NCBI GenBank assembly: GCA_003993805.1
Contig: RSEF01000012.1
Coordinates: forward strand, 8,224,265-8,288,264
Direction: 5' to 3'
From: Himantopus leucocephalus
Lineage: Eukaryota; Chordata; Aves; Charadriiformes; Recurvirostridae
Length of the DNA stretch: 64,000 bases
Position numbers and translations under genes: made by a program. The notes under the pieces were generated by a model. That model did not search any database. It was not told where the DNA came from and saw only the letters and a program-made list of their open reading frames with translations. Position 1 is the stretch's first letter, and the number at the start of each line of letters is the position of its first letter. Below, piece by piece: positions 1 to 11,550 of the stretch.

Positions 1-61
1 AGCAGCTAAAATTAGCCTAGGCTTTCCATCCAGCACTTCAGTTTCAAGCTTCAGTCCATCA
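1..61 (-). CDS. CCDC66: CCDC66 coding exon 2 (partial, runs off left edge)
   Basis: Read on the minus strand, a good acceptor (ATTTTGCAG, + positions 62-70) is followed by an open stretch. Its first base completes the split glycine codon of exon 1 (GG|T), and it then encodes DGLKLETEVLDGKPRLILAA to the window edge. Joined to exon 1 it gives MNLGDGLKLETE..., which matches the N-terminus of vertebrate CCDC66 as I remember it. The match in both residues and splice phase makes chance unlikely. From family knowledge, CCDC66 is a coiled-coil microtubule-binding protein of centriolar satellites and the ciliary axoneme, linked to photoreceptor degeneration. The coiled coil lies downstream, outside the window. 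Exon 2 is cut by the window edge, so its real end is unknown. There is no stop in the visible part. Confidence 0.85.
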
Positions 62-1184
62 CTGCAAAATTAAATGGAGAGAGAGAGGGGAAGCTGAAAT
101 ATTAAGTAATCTGATAATAGTAAGATTTTTACATTAGTAACAAGGACAACTGTACTTAATTCTAACGCTACTGTTATTCCAGACAGTTTTTCATACCCCA
201 AGCTTTCTACGTTTGTGAGAAGTTACTTAATACTACGAAACCAACAGGTCTTGAAGAGGGTATATTTTTATTATTAAGCCTTGAAAATTTGGATTTGCAT
301 GTTACAAAGTAAATCTTCATGCTGAAGGTGTGACTCTATATTGTCATACATAGCAATATGTCTGCCTCAAGAATTTAACAGTCCAATGATATAAACGGTA
401 CGCTACAAAAAATGCTAAACAAGTCTCCTTGAATGACGGTGCTAATCACAAAGAGGGGCTGTATTCTGAAAACTGTCTTTAATTGTGCTTCCATACAAAA
501 CTGTCCACATTTTAAAGTGGAACAAAGGTTACTGCAAGGGTTTTAAAAAAAGAAAAAAAGACAGTGTTTAGGTGTGTGAGTGTGAAGTACCCAAACACTT
601 TTCTTCCTTCCAAGTGTTAATTTGAGAAAATCTAGTATGAAGACTGATAGTCAAACTCACACTGATCTTTAAAAAAAAATAAAAAAAAATAAAAATCTAT
701 CACATCTGAAGCTCGCACGCAACTTTCTAATTAACGCGGCAGCTGTAATTCTAGACGTTCGAGCAGCATACGGCAGCGAAGCCGAGCCCAGCACCTATTC
801 TTCTTTGCTTTTGTGTGGGCAGGAGGGATGCGGGGCGGCGCGGGGGTTGGGGCTCTGTGCCGGTCACCCCGGAGCGGGCACACGGGGCGCCGCACCCCCC
901 CGCCGCGCTGCGGGGAGGCTTCCCTGACGGGCGGGAACCGCGGCCGGCCGGGTCCGAAAGCGGAACGCCTCGGCTCTGTCACCCAGACCGCTCCCGTTAC
1001 CAGCGCCTCGGCCGCCGGGCACTAAGCGCCTTAAATCCCCTCAGAGCGGCGGCACCGGCCCGCTGCGCAGGGGGAGGCCGGGCAGGCTCCGGGGCGTGAG
1101 GGGCCCGGACAGAGCCGCGTCCCAGCCGGTGGGGGCGGCTCTCGCTGCCGGCCCAGAGAGTCCCTTCCTCCCCTCCCTCCTTAC
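62..1184 (-). other. CCDC66: CCDC66 intron 1
   Basis: This is bounded by the GTAAGG donor and TTTTGCAG acceptor on the minus strand. The left two thirds (about 62-740) is AT-rich and shows no coding signal. The right third rises into the CpG island. Short frames on both strands at 731-1099 are chance frames in GC-rich DNA. Confidence 0.75.
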
Positions 1185-1195
1185 CCCAGATTCAT
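1185..1195 (-). CDS. CCDC66: CCDC66 coding part of exon 1 (11 nt, start codon)
   Basis: On the minus strand ATG AAT CTG GG is followed at once by a consensus donor GTAAGG (+ 1184 down to 1179). The exon therefore codes MNL plus two bases of a glycine codon that the exon at 1-61 completes with T (phase 2 in both). The start is preceded by GAGCC, a moderate Kozak context with G at -3 counting CGAGCC. It sits in a CpG island, as expected for a housekeeping-type first exon. The 5' UTR continues toward higher coordinates, and its end cannot be fixed from sequence. A longer upstream reading frame exists (ATG near 1444) but it is an open frame through GC-rich leader. I chose the ATG at 1195 because it reproduces the known protein start. 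Confidence 0.85.
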
Positions 1196-1322
1196 GGCTC
1201 GGCGCGGTTGAGGAGCGGGACGGCGGCGGCGCGCATCGCCCGCTCGCTCGCTGTGTACGGCGGCTGCCGGCCCCGCACAAGGAGCCGGGAGGCGATAGGC
1301 TTCCCGCCGAGCGGCGGCTTTG

Positions 1323-1327
1323 CCAAT
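1323..1327 (+). promoter_or_regulatory. CCAAT box
   Basis: GCCAATGG (plus) lies 35 bp from the ZNF143-like site inside the CpG island. NF-Y boxes work in either orientation and are common in such promoters. The match is short, so this is only suggestive. Confidence 0.35.
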
Positions 1328-1357
1328 GGGCTCCTCGCACACTGCGGGGTCGGCCGC

Positions 1358-1375
1358 AGTGAGGCATTGTGGGGG
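1358..1375 (-). promoter_or_regulatory. Candidate ZNF143/STAF binding site
   Basis: The minus strand reads CCCCCACAATGCCTCACT. Against the SBS consensus I remember (YWCCCRNMATSCMYYRCR) it agrees at 16 of 18 positions, including the whole CCCRNMATSC core. Such sites are typical of CpG-island promoters. It lies about 165 bp upstream of the CCDC66 ATG, a plausible promoter position. This is motif evidence only. Confidence 0.5.
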
Positions 1376-4300
1376 ATGGAGTCCCAGGGCCGCGAGGTTG
1401 AGCACAAACCCCCGCTGCTGGCGGCGGCCTCGCCCAGGGTGCACAGCAGTTGCAGGGGGATTGCAGGGGATTCGCCTCCTCCCTTCGCAGTCGCTTGAGC
1501 GCCGAAAAGCGGCTGCGGAGGGAGGAGGGGAAAGAGGGGCGGGCGGGGAGGGAGAGGAGATGGGGGGTGGGGGGAAGGCGGGGGCCCGGCTCTGCGGTCT
1601 CCGAACGGGAGCGGCCGCTTTTCCGCTGAGGAGACGGCTGTCGGCGGCGGGCGGGCGGTCTGCTCCAGCCGGGAGGGGCTCAGCCGCCCGCCGGGCGTCC
1701 CGGCGCTGCGTGGGGAGCGGCGGCCTCCGGGTCTCGTCAGGGGAGGAGAGATGGAAGGCGGCAAGCGGCTGAGGAGGGAAAGAGCCGGCCGGGCCAGCCT
1801 GCCCCGCGGCAGCGCTCCGTGGGCGGGTGGAGGGAGGGGGGGTCTCCGGCAGCGAACCTCTCCGGGTGTCCTCTGCTCGGGGCGCCAGGGAGGGCCGTCT
1901 CCTCGTAGGACGTTTGTCATCTTTAACTTCTGCTGTCTTGCCGGGTAGTTGTATTCAGTAGGCTCCTTCGGGCTTGCTTTGCTTTGGGGTACTTAATTGG
2001 TTTCTGCATGACGGTCCTGTGGACTCTGCGGTGGTCGCTGTATTTGGTGGGTTCCCCAGAGCGTGCTGTGGGTGGTGGTGAGTATCCACGGTCCGTTTGT
2101 GGTGTTCTGAGAAGCGTTTCAGGAGCTGAGTATCAAGCACCGTCCAGACTGTTGTTCCGCAGGTATAGCTTCTTGAATAACAGGACGTGCAAACATGCAA
2201 ATTAAATGAATCCACACTTTGCCTCATTTTTAAGACAAACATCTTCGGCTTACGTAAGGAGGATTTGGCTGTGTTAAAGGGTATAGTCAGATTCAGTGAA
2301 ATCCTTCAGAGACCGTTTATATCTTTAACTATTCAAGACGGCATTCAAGCTTACGCTTAAAGCCAAATGCTTACTGAAATCCGTCATTTCGAAGGATGCT
2401 AAGACTTTAAGACTTGTCTTGAATAGTGTTGCTTCTAGATGTAGTTAATGTTGTCTGGCCAGAGGTACCATATACATAGGGGCGGATCCTGTAGTGCTTA
2501 CTCCAGCTGACAGTAACAGAAGTTTTGCCCTTTTGAGAGTACAAAAGAAAACAAATAAGCAATAATAGAGAAAGACAGTGAGGCTGAGTTTAATGTGTAC
2601 ACAAAATCTGCTCTCTGCCGTACTATCTGAACTGCTTTGTCTTTATGTAAAATTAACATGTCAGTCATCAGACAAAATTATGACTTTTTTCAACTATTGC
2701 TTTGCAGCTGTTTATATAGTATTTATTGGTTGATAGATCAGCTAATGAGTCTTTGAAACTTTCATTTAGGGACTAGAACAAGGGAGGAAAAGAAAACCTG
2801 GAGTTTTTCTCAGTAATGGATTCTATATGAAGTTCTCACACAGAACATAAAAGATACGTTGTTGATAACTGCTGCCATTTTTGGCTGCCTTGTATCAGTG
2901 TCACTGAATCTCTTACTCTGTGAGTCTCCCTGGGATGTCATCAAGAATGACCTCTGAACATTAATTTGTCTAGCTGATAGATTGTAGGATCATCATTAAG
3001 TCCAAGAATAAAAATTCAATAAAAGTGAGACAAAACCAAAAGAACATCAAAGTCTGCTGAACAATGCTGTCCCACAACAACATTGAAATTGGGCTCTTAT
3101 ACCTCAGGAAGGGCATGGTCTGTTGAATTTGGATTAAAACATTTCAAACAGGCACCATGTGTCTCCTTATCTACTGTCCAAGAATAGAAATTTTTGTAGT
3201 GTTCCGTAGAGCAGCTTCTTATTTTCTTTTCTTACTAATCTGATCCCAGAAATACTGCTTTAAGCTATACCATTTTAATTAATGCAATTTATTTATTTGT
3301 TTATTTAATGGTGTACCACTGTTTTGATTTTTTTCCCCCCAGATACTTGAGTGAGTTAGTATGTATATTTCTAACCTTTCAGTGTACATTTTCTTTTTTT
3401 TGGGGGGGTGTGTGTCTCTGTCCCTTCTAATTAATTTAACAGTGTTTATATACCAATTAAGAGTTCCCTCAAAACACTCAAAAGGTGTTAATAAACCCAT
3501 AACCTTGCTCTATGTCTTTCACCATCCTGCTTCTCTCAAAACTTAATTCATTGAAATGTAGCATTACCACAGAGAGACTAAATCCTAGTTTCCTGTAGAC
3601 TATCACCTCTTTGCTAAAGGAGGTACAGAAGACTGAAGCATTTTCTTCTTCCGAATCAGCTTGCAGTATCCACAATCTCTCTCAAAACATTGGGTCTGTA
3701 GTAAGCAGCTCTTCACTTTCATGAATCTTGTATCCCTGCTTTCATCCCAACTGTATGTATCTGGTCACTCTGTGATAAGAGCTGCAAGAGAATGTTGGTT
3801 TATGTTGAGCAGGGCATGACTAGCTAAGTAGTCTTCACTGGTAATTTCCTTCTCATCTGCTCATGACATTTTTTCTAGACCAGTCATGACCAAGCAAAAG
3901 AGAGGGAGAGTGGGCACTAAGTCATTCGTCACGATTTTAAAATTTATATTTCATCCCCTGTTTCACAATGGATTTCCCAAATTAGATTTCTGTTATTTTG
4001 CAGCCAATCAGACCTGCCTCTTGATTTTTGTTTGAGACAGCAGGTGGCAATATAGTTTCAAGCAACTCTGCAAAAGTTTAACTTTGTTATACAGAAAATA
4101 GTCTTACAAGGACTCTAAAACCTTTTTTTTTTTCTGAAACATGAAGTTTCAGAGTCCATTTTACTGTTTTCTAAATAAAACATCAGTGTTTTGCTAGACA
4201 AGTGTGAAAACAGGTTCTTTCAAAAAGGTGATAGCTGATCAAGTGCTGCTATCTGAAGCTGTAAATAAAACTAATTTTTAAATAATGTACCTGCCAATCT

Positions 4301-4724
4301 ACTGTATAGCCTGCTCTTTTATCAAGTTGTCCACAGAAATGGTAAGGCTGTTTTTCTGTTCATAGTGAACCTTTCCTGAGGTGTCTAGGATGATAACAGA
4401 ATTAAGATTAAATAGTCTTTTTAATGCATATCACAGTGGTTTCAGGACTTGGAAAAAAAACAGTACTATTCTATTCTTTGTCTACAACTTAAGACCATCT
4501 AGAAAATGCAACCATCTACACATACGGAACTGGAGGTTCCAGAATGGGGTGGTGTTGAGGGGTACAATATGTAGGCTTAATAGATAATTCATCACAAGTC
4601 TGTTTCAAAAAGCCACCCTAGTATTAAAGAGCAATTCAGACTCTTATTAAATCAGGTTGTTGGCTGTAGCATTATGGGGGTGGGGAATGCTTTCAAAGTA
4701 GCAGAATAAACCTGTCCTCTATAT

Positions 4725-4758
4725 TCTATATTTAATACTGTTCTATATTTAATGCTGT
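4725..4758. repeat. 17-bp tandem duplication (2 copies)
   Basis: TCTATATTTAATACTGT is followed directly by TCTATATTTAATGCTGT with one difference. This is an ordinary slippage-type duplication in AT-rich DNA. Confidence 0.8.
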
Positions 4759-7700
4759 TTGTAAATGAATACACATGAAAAGTTACAGAGAATTCATACA
4801 TCACAGTAGATTACAGGAAGGCTATAATACAATTGTACCTACTACATCACTATTCAGTTTTGATAGCTGCAGAAAATTGATTGCTTTTTTGTTTAGGTCA
4901 TACCAGTTCTACAGTAAATATCTACAGAATCGAGAGTTAATCACATGTAATCACTGTGGTTTGGTAAAACTGCATGTATTTATTTTTGGTGTCATGAACA
5001 AAAAAAGTGAGAATCAAGGAAGCTGGAACAAAGTTACCTTTTAGCCCTCTCTGAATTCATCCTTCATCCCTACTTCAGAATTATATTGTTGGTATGCCGT
5101 TTTACTCCTTGTTTTCCAAACTCTCGCCTCCATGTATGGCAGCATTTGCATAACTTTTAGTCATTGAGATTACTGCTACCCTTTCTGACTTACAGGGAGA
5201 AATCAAAATTTTTGCCTTGTGGTATTTGAAGGTCTGGCTAAGAGTTACTAAAACTTAGACTTTTTTAAAACCATCTTTTAACCCAAGTATTACACCTTAT
5301 TTGCACAAAATATATGTCTAAGGGCAGCAGAGGCTTGAGGATGAAAAGAGTAAGGCTTGGTTAGTCTAAGTGAAGAAATGTAGTCAGTCATTTACTTATT
5401 AAAAAAGAAAAGTACTGTATCCTATTGTGGGGCAAAGGAATATATCAAATGACCTGTTGATTCACCAAAATCATATCCCCCATATATTTACATTCTGCCC
5501 TGGGATGCACATTTCATTCTGGAGTAAATGGGTGTATGTGCACCATCAGACAAAACTTGGGCTTCCTCACTACACTGAACTTGAGCACATGCACTGTTTC
5601 ATAAGACTCAAATGGAAAAAAGTAAAACATGATTAAGTGAGTTTTGTCAGAGAGAAGGAGTTAACTGGAATGTGCATTTGCTCTTAGTTTGACTAGTAGT
5701 CTTATTGTAAATTCAATATATAAAGCATGTAAATGTTAAGTCTTTTTATATCTGAAGCAGAACTAGTTTTGCTTGCATATCATGTGTCAAATTAGTTCTT
5801 TAACAGCTACAGCATAGATGAAGTTGGCTGAAATAGTTTTACTTTGTGTACTACTTTATCAAATGCCTGAAAGACTTGCCATTTTTGAAGAATCATATAT
5901 TGTTAAGTGCAAGATTTTTATACAATTAAAAGAAATAAGCAGACTGTAACTTGTGTAAAAGGACTTCCTATACTGTAAAAAAATTATTGCTTCCTTTAAT
6001 GCATGCTTGGTTTTGTGTTGTCATGAAGACCAGAAATTTTTTTTTTCTTTCAAACTATCTTGCAAATTTCCTCCTGAAATATCATGGGTCATTCCCACAT
6101 TAAGAAGTAGAATTCTAAAAATATCCAGTGTTCCTTAACTGAACCACAGTTTCACAAGGAGTCCCTATGTAATATTTATATATCGTGAGAAGGACTGTAT
6201 CAGAGTATTTATTTATCAAATGGAAAGGAGAATCACTCTGTTCCACAGCAGGACAGTTATCTGTCTCACACTGAGAGTATATTGTGCACTAATGCTGATA
6301 GTACCAATTTTTAGGCAGTCTTATTACCTGCAGCCTGTAACTTTCTTGACATACTTTCTTAATGAGCAAGGAAATCTAACTATCTAGTATACATGCTATA
6401 ATTTAAAATGGTTTTTGAAGAACCAGTAAAGGAGTTTTTGAAGACAAATCCTGCTCTGATACACATTTTTAAAAATACTTAGATTTTTTCACTTTTCAAT
6501 ATTTGTTACTATTTTAAATGATGAGAACCTTTCAACTTTAAGACAATTATTCTATTTTATTTGAAGAGTTTTAACATAGGTTGCATCAGGGAGTAAAAGT
6601 CCAGCCTTAACTTGTGGGTTTCTCTTACCTGTATCTTTTCGCTAGATATGAAATTAATTGCCTCCACTGACATACATTTTTTAAATCTGTGGCTATGGAA
6701 TCTACATATTATCATTAGGCATTTTTGTATTTTGGACTGGATGCTTTAGCCATGCATTTCAAACTCTATGTGGATAATATATCTATTCATGACATTATGT
6801 CTCATTGTACGGACTATATTCTAACTTGCCATGCTTCCATATTATAATTAACTTTTGTAGTTTTATTTACTGATTCTTATGCAAGTATTAGAATCCAACA
6901 TTAATGGACGTGATAGGAGTTGATGTGAAATATCTGAAGAAATCTAAAGATTATGTTTCCAATTACTGCTTGTCGAAAGATATTATTTAAAGTCCTTATG
7001 CTTTTAGGAAGGACAATAGAGGAGATAATACTTGTTTCTATAACGCAAGGACTGTTGAAATGCTTGCAGGAAAAGAGTTACCAGGCTCTATTTCATTTCC
7101 TGATAGATTAATCACCAGTATTCCTAAGTCCTTGATTTACCATTCCAGAGGACTGAATAGAAATGCCTTCAGGCTACATGCATCTCTCCTAAGGATCATG
7201 AAACACTATACAAAGCACTTCAATCACTCATTAATTAAACTTTCTAATAGCCCGTATAAGCAAGGTAAGAGAATGAGCTTTCAGTGGGAGGTAGGTGTTA
7301 TGAAAGCCCCATCAGGTGTCTGTCTTGATCTCCAGACACATAAATACCATTAATATCTGGTCTTAAGTGTCTTAGGAGAACAAGTCCCATTGATTTTTCA
7401 ATCACTTACATACACATGAAAATCCCACTCAGAATTGTTATGCTTGTTTTCTAGGTGGAGAAATGGATTGGCATGATGATTAAATTCAACATCATTAGTG
7501 ATAGCTTATTGAAGCTAGAACAATGGGGTTTTGGCCTGGGATTTGGTTTGTAAATGCATTTACAATACAAATGCAGCTGAGAAGGTCCCCTAAGAATACA
7601 TTTCCTTGGGACTTGCATATGGAATGTAGCCAGATTTGTGTTTGGCATTGTTGCTGCATGGGGGAGTATTTTTTAAATAGTTGAATATACTGCAAGCGTG

Positions 7701-10690
7701 GCTTGAATCTCTTAATCTCCAGGTTTTAACTTTGGGGGAAGAGATTCCCAAACCTTTTCAGAATAACATAACATTCATAGAAAGTGTATCCTTTTACCCT
7801 ACAGTGACAGACAGAAACCATCATCCTTCCTCTTAATACTTGTATGTAGTTTCTGTGGGATATCCAGCCATTGCAGATGTAGATCAGGAATGTCCTTAAG
7901 GTGTATTTTATTTTTCTTAATGAAATTTAGCAGTTTGAACTATACAGAAGCTGTGTGCACAGGTGAGCAAACAGCAAATGTCTGTCACGGGCTCTACAGA
8001 TGTCGATTGAAACAAAGATCACTGTTGACCAACAGCAGCCCTCAAAGCATGAAAATAGACGTCTTAATGCTACCAGTCAGGTTCAAATTCATACTTAGTT
8101 TTCAGGTCTTCAGAAGTTAAATGGGAAACTTAAACAGTTTTGACCTTGCTTCCAAGACATTTTAGGGAGCACAAACAAAAGGTTTTAGACTTTTTTTTTT
8201 GATTGCTTCCTGCAAAAGCAAAATGATAACGAGTAACTATCAACTTTACGCAATCAAATGCCAGGATGAGGTGGTGTTAATCTTTAGCTAGCATACTTGT
8301 TGATTAATGAAATCAATGTATGAACTGTATGCCAAATAAAGTGACTGTTGAAATCAAACAATATATTTCTTTCAAGAAAATCAGTTACTTTTTGGCACTC
8401 CAGTTGATACAGGACCGCATGTTATGATTTTAAAATAGTATTCCAAACAGGAGCTTATGTGATGTCCATAAATTGGAGTTTATATCTGGTATCATAGATT
8501 ACTACACACTAAGAAGTTTTTAAACACTACAATATTTCCAAAATATATTCCTGTGTAGCAGAGGAATGCAGTTCTTGAAACCTGCCTTTGTGGCTAAGAA
8601 ATGTGTAGACCATGCATACCATAGTTCTGTTCTCAGTGTGGGATATTACACATTTTCTCCCTTAATATTTATGGATTTAAATAATAGTTATGCTTGAGAT
8701 TGTGTCAATAGGCATTGATGTTGTATAACTTGTTACCTTGGAATGATCATTATGTGGAAAATTGGTACTTTTATGCTCTGAAATAGATACAGTTTAGACC
8801 ACCAAGACCGCATAAAGAATGTAAAGTAAGTATGTTCTTATTGCATAAGCATTTCTGAACAACATTAAAGTGGGAAGACCAACTCAGGAGTAAACCACCC
8901 AAATTTATGTAAATTGAAGCCTACAGTAGTCTTTTCCTTTTGTAACCTTCAACTCCATCAGTTTGATTGCGTTGCAGCCAAATTAATGTGTGGCAAAAAT
9001 GGCTGTTGCTCCAGTGGAGTTGCACTGTAGCAGAACAACAGTGAATCTTAATTTCCTATTGAGATAAAAGCTTTACATTGCCATAAGTACTCATGAAGTA
9101 TTTTCTATATTCAGGTATCTCGTGCACATCTATGAATATTAACCTTTGCATGCACCATTGTTTGTAGGAACTGTTAAGAGATTACATACTTAACTGAATA
9201 TTCCAGTAGCCACTTTTGGAAAAAATATGTTTTGAAGTGAGCCTTGCTTCAAAAAGCCAAGTGTACTTGCTGCATATTTGTTGTCTGTACATGAGACATA
9301 GTACTTTGAAATTGCGCACAGCTATACAATGTTCTTATCACAGTCACTTCCTGTCCTGTTTCTTCACATGGCGGTCTTAAATGAAAAAAATCTCAATCCA
9401 TCACAAAACTTAGTTCCTCAAGCCAGGACAGAAAGTTATGTGACCAATAAGGGATTTATGTGTAGTGTTACACTTATCATAGAATTGGTACAAAGTGTAG
9501 AAATAGAACATACTGCATAGTAAAGCAAAAGGTTATCAAGCAAAGAATGGATTGTGATCCAAGTTAAGTACCTGAGTGGCTGCAGATGTTTACCAAGTTT
9601 TTTTTCTACATTCTTACTAGCAAAGAAACAAAACTCATGGTATGGTACTGTAACACACAGTGAGAGTCAAAAGACAACAGAGTCGAGTCATACTTCTTAC
9701 AAATATATTTCCCATCAAATGTTGGGGAAGAATAAAGATTGCATCAAAATAACAGTGTTTTCTGGTTACAAAATTAGAACGTGAATTACATAACACTAGT
9801 ATGTAGCATCAGGTTTGGACTTTTTAAAAAATGAAATTACTAATGATCAGCCTATTAAATGAGGATGGACGAGTGTTTCTTCTGAAGGATGTATCATCTT
9901 TTTTTCCTAAAAGTATGTTTTGATATAGTTTATAATAAAGCACTATAAAAGCACAGATTACCACTTAAGATTTCATTCTAGTCAGGAAAGCATCTCCTGC
10001 AAAATACTTACAAATGAGCTTCTTCTCAAGTCTTGACTGAAATGCATTATGCAGAAATCTGACAACTGTTCAGTACAATTTGCAAGCTGCAGAGATTTCA
10101 AAATAGTCTTCAATGTCTAGGCAGAAATTCACTGTACAGCAGGGAGTTTAGGTAGGTTCTCTGCATTTTATCAGCCCATGTTGTGTTTAATTAAGACATG
10201 GCAAGCATCTCAGGATTATCTTTTGACAGCTAAGAGTTTTTGCCCCAGGTTAATAAGCCTGATTTTTTCCCCCCTTTCTTCCATTTTTCCCTTTCTTAAA
10301 AATCCAATAGACTGTCAAATCTTTTGTTACTTGTCTTGAAGGGGCCTTCTTTTGGATAGAGAGAGAGTGGCACTGACGCATTCTTCAATTTCATGTGTAG
10401 TAACTGTCCCACGTGAACTGACTAGGTTCTACTACATAGCAGAAGCATTTAATGTAATAAAATCAATATCTCACAGCAGATACAAAATAAATATCTGATG
10501 TGAGGACTGCAGAAACTGTCCTCACAAGAAATCAATCAGTATGCATTTGAACATAAACTAATGAAAGCTAAATTAAAACAACCAAAACCTTAGCAAGAAA
10601 TAGCAGGAAATAATAACAAAATAATTGAAACAGTAATGATGTTTATTTGTACTTGCTATCAAAGATGGATTATTATCATAAAGCAAGAAA

Positions 10691-10720
10691 ACACTAGTAA
10701 ATTAAACACTAATAAATTAA
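10691..10720. repeat. 15-bp tandem duplication (2 copies)
   Basis: ACACTAGTAAATTAA is followed directly by ACACTAATAAATTAA with one mismatch. It is a simple local duplication with no functional sign. Confidence 0.8.
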
Positions 10721-11491
10721 AACTATATTATACTTTAAAAATTCAAAATGTCATCTTAAACTCAAAATAAAAGGCCAAGAGTGGAGAAAAAGGGGAGAAA
10801 GTTAAGTCTTCTACATACCAAAAATGGATCAAGCCACTGAATCTTTCTGAGCAAGCACTTGATCAGGTGTTATGCAGATACCTTTCTCCCCTTCTTTATT
10901 CTTCTTCTATATACATATACTTCTAAAGTGCAACTTATCTTAAAAAGAAAACGTCTATAAATTGTTCAAAACCTCTAAGATAAAAACAACTATATCAGTT
11001 AAATAGGGAATGTTGATCAGAGCTTGGACAAATCATCATGCAGAGGATATACTAGGAGAAAGCACTGAAGCAATCAAAGTTAAACCAGCTGCACAAATAT
11101 AAAAGAAAATGATAGCTTTGGCAGATGAATGCTAGCAATTATATTTCCATCACTTTGTATTATATTCTTTGTCTACTTGGGATAAGATTTAACTTATGCA
11201 GAATCTGGACCATTCTGATTTCTAGAACTTAGGCAAAGGGACTATTTGAAGAACCCCTGAGGGAAAGAGAAAACATATGTTCATGTTGTAATGGATCATA
11301 TCTGAAAAGTGAAAGGTACGTTCTGAGCTTCTGGGGCTTCTTGTGTTCAATTTTTAAAACCACATTTTCAGGAATTTTAGAGTAAACTCAATACTGACTT
11401 GCATAGCTGCCTCAGCTTGGGAAGTCAGGGAACGTATGAAGGTGCTTATTTCTTTCCAGGAAATAAGTACAGCTCTGCAGTATCTGAAAAA

Positions 11492-11550
11492 TAATAGACA
11501 TAACAATAATAAACAAACAGGAAAACAATAGACATAACAATAAACACACA
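11492..11550. repeat. 35-bp-period direct repeat
   Basis: AATAGACATAACAATAA occurs at 11492 and again at 11527, each followed by a similar AAACA-rich tail. On the minus strand this gives a Cys/Tyr/Leu-rich short frame that is a by-product of the repeat, not a gene. Confidence 0.7.

Larger units (their letters stand above)
780..1920. promoter_or_regulatory. CpG island with CCDC66 promoter
   Basis: A dense run of CG dinucleotides and G/C tracts stands out sharply from the AT-rich flanks. It contains the CCDC66 start codon (minus strand, 1195), so the promoter lies at roughly 1200-1900 firing leftward. Visible elements are a CCAAT box on plus (1323-1327), a ZNF143-type site on minus (1358-1375) and many GC-rich Sp-type runs. 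No TATA box is evident. The transcription start cannot be read directly. The island may also fire rightward, since a plus-strand donor lies at 2078. Confidence 0.8.

Noticed and set aside
1181..1444. 87-codon minus-strand frame ending in MNLG
   Set aside because: The last four codons are the real CCDC66 start. The upstream part is leader, and the frame stops only because it reads into the intron (TAA in GTAAGG).
1192..1920. 242-codon minus-strand frame in the first CpG island
   Set aside because: Its composition is Pro/Arg/Ala-rich, typical of chance frames in GC-rich DNA. The CCDC66 leader overlaps it in part, and the true start at 1195 explains the locus.
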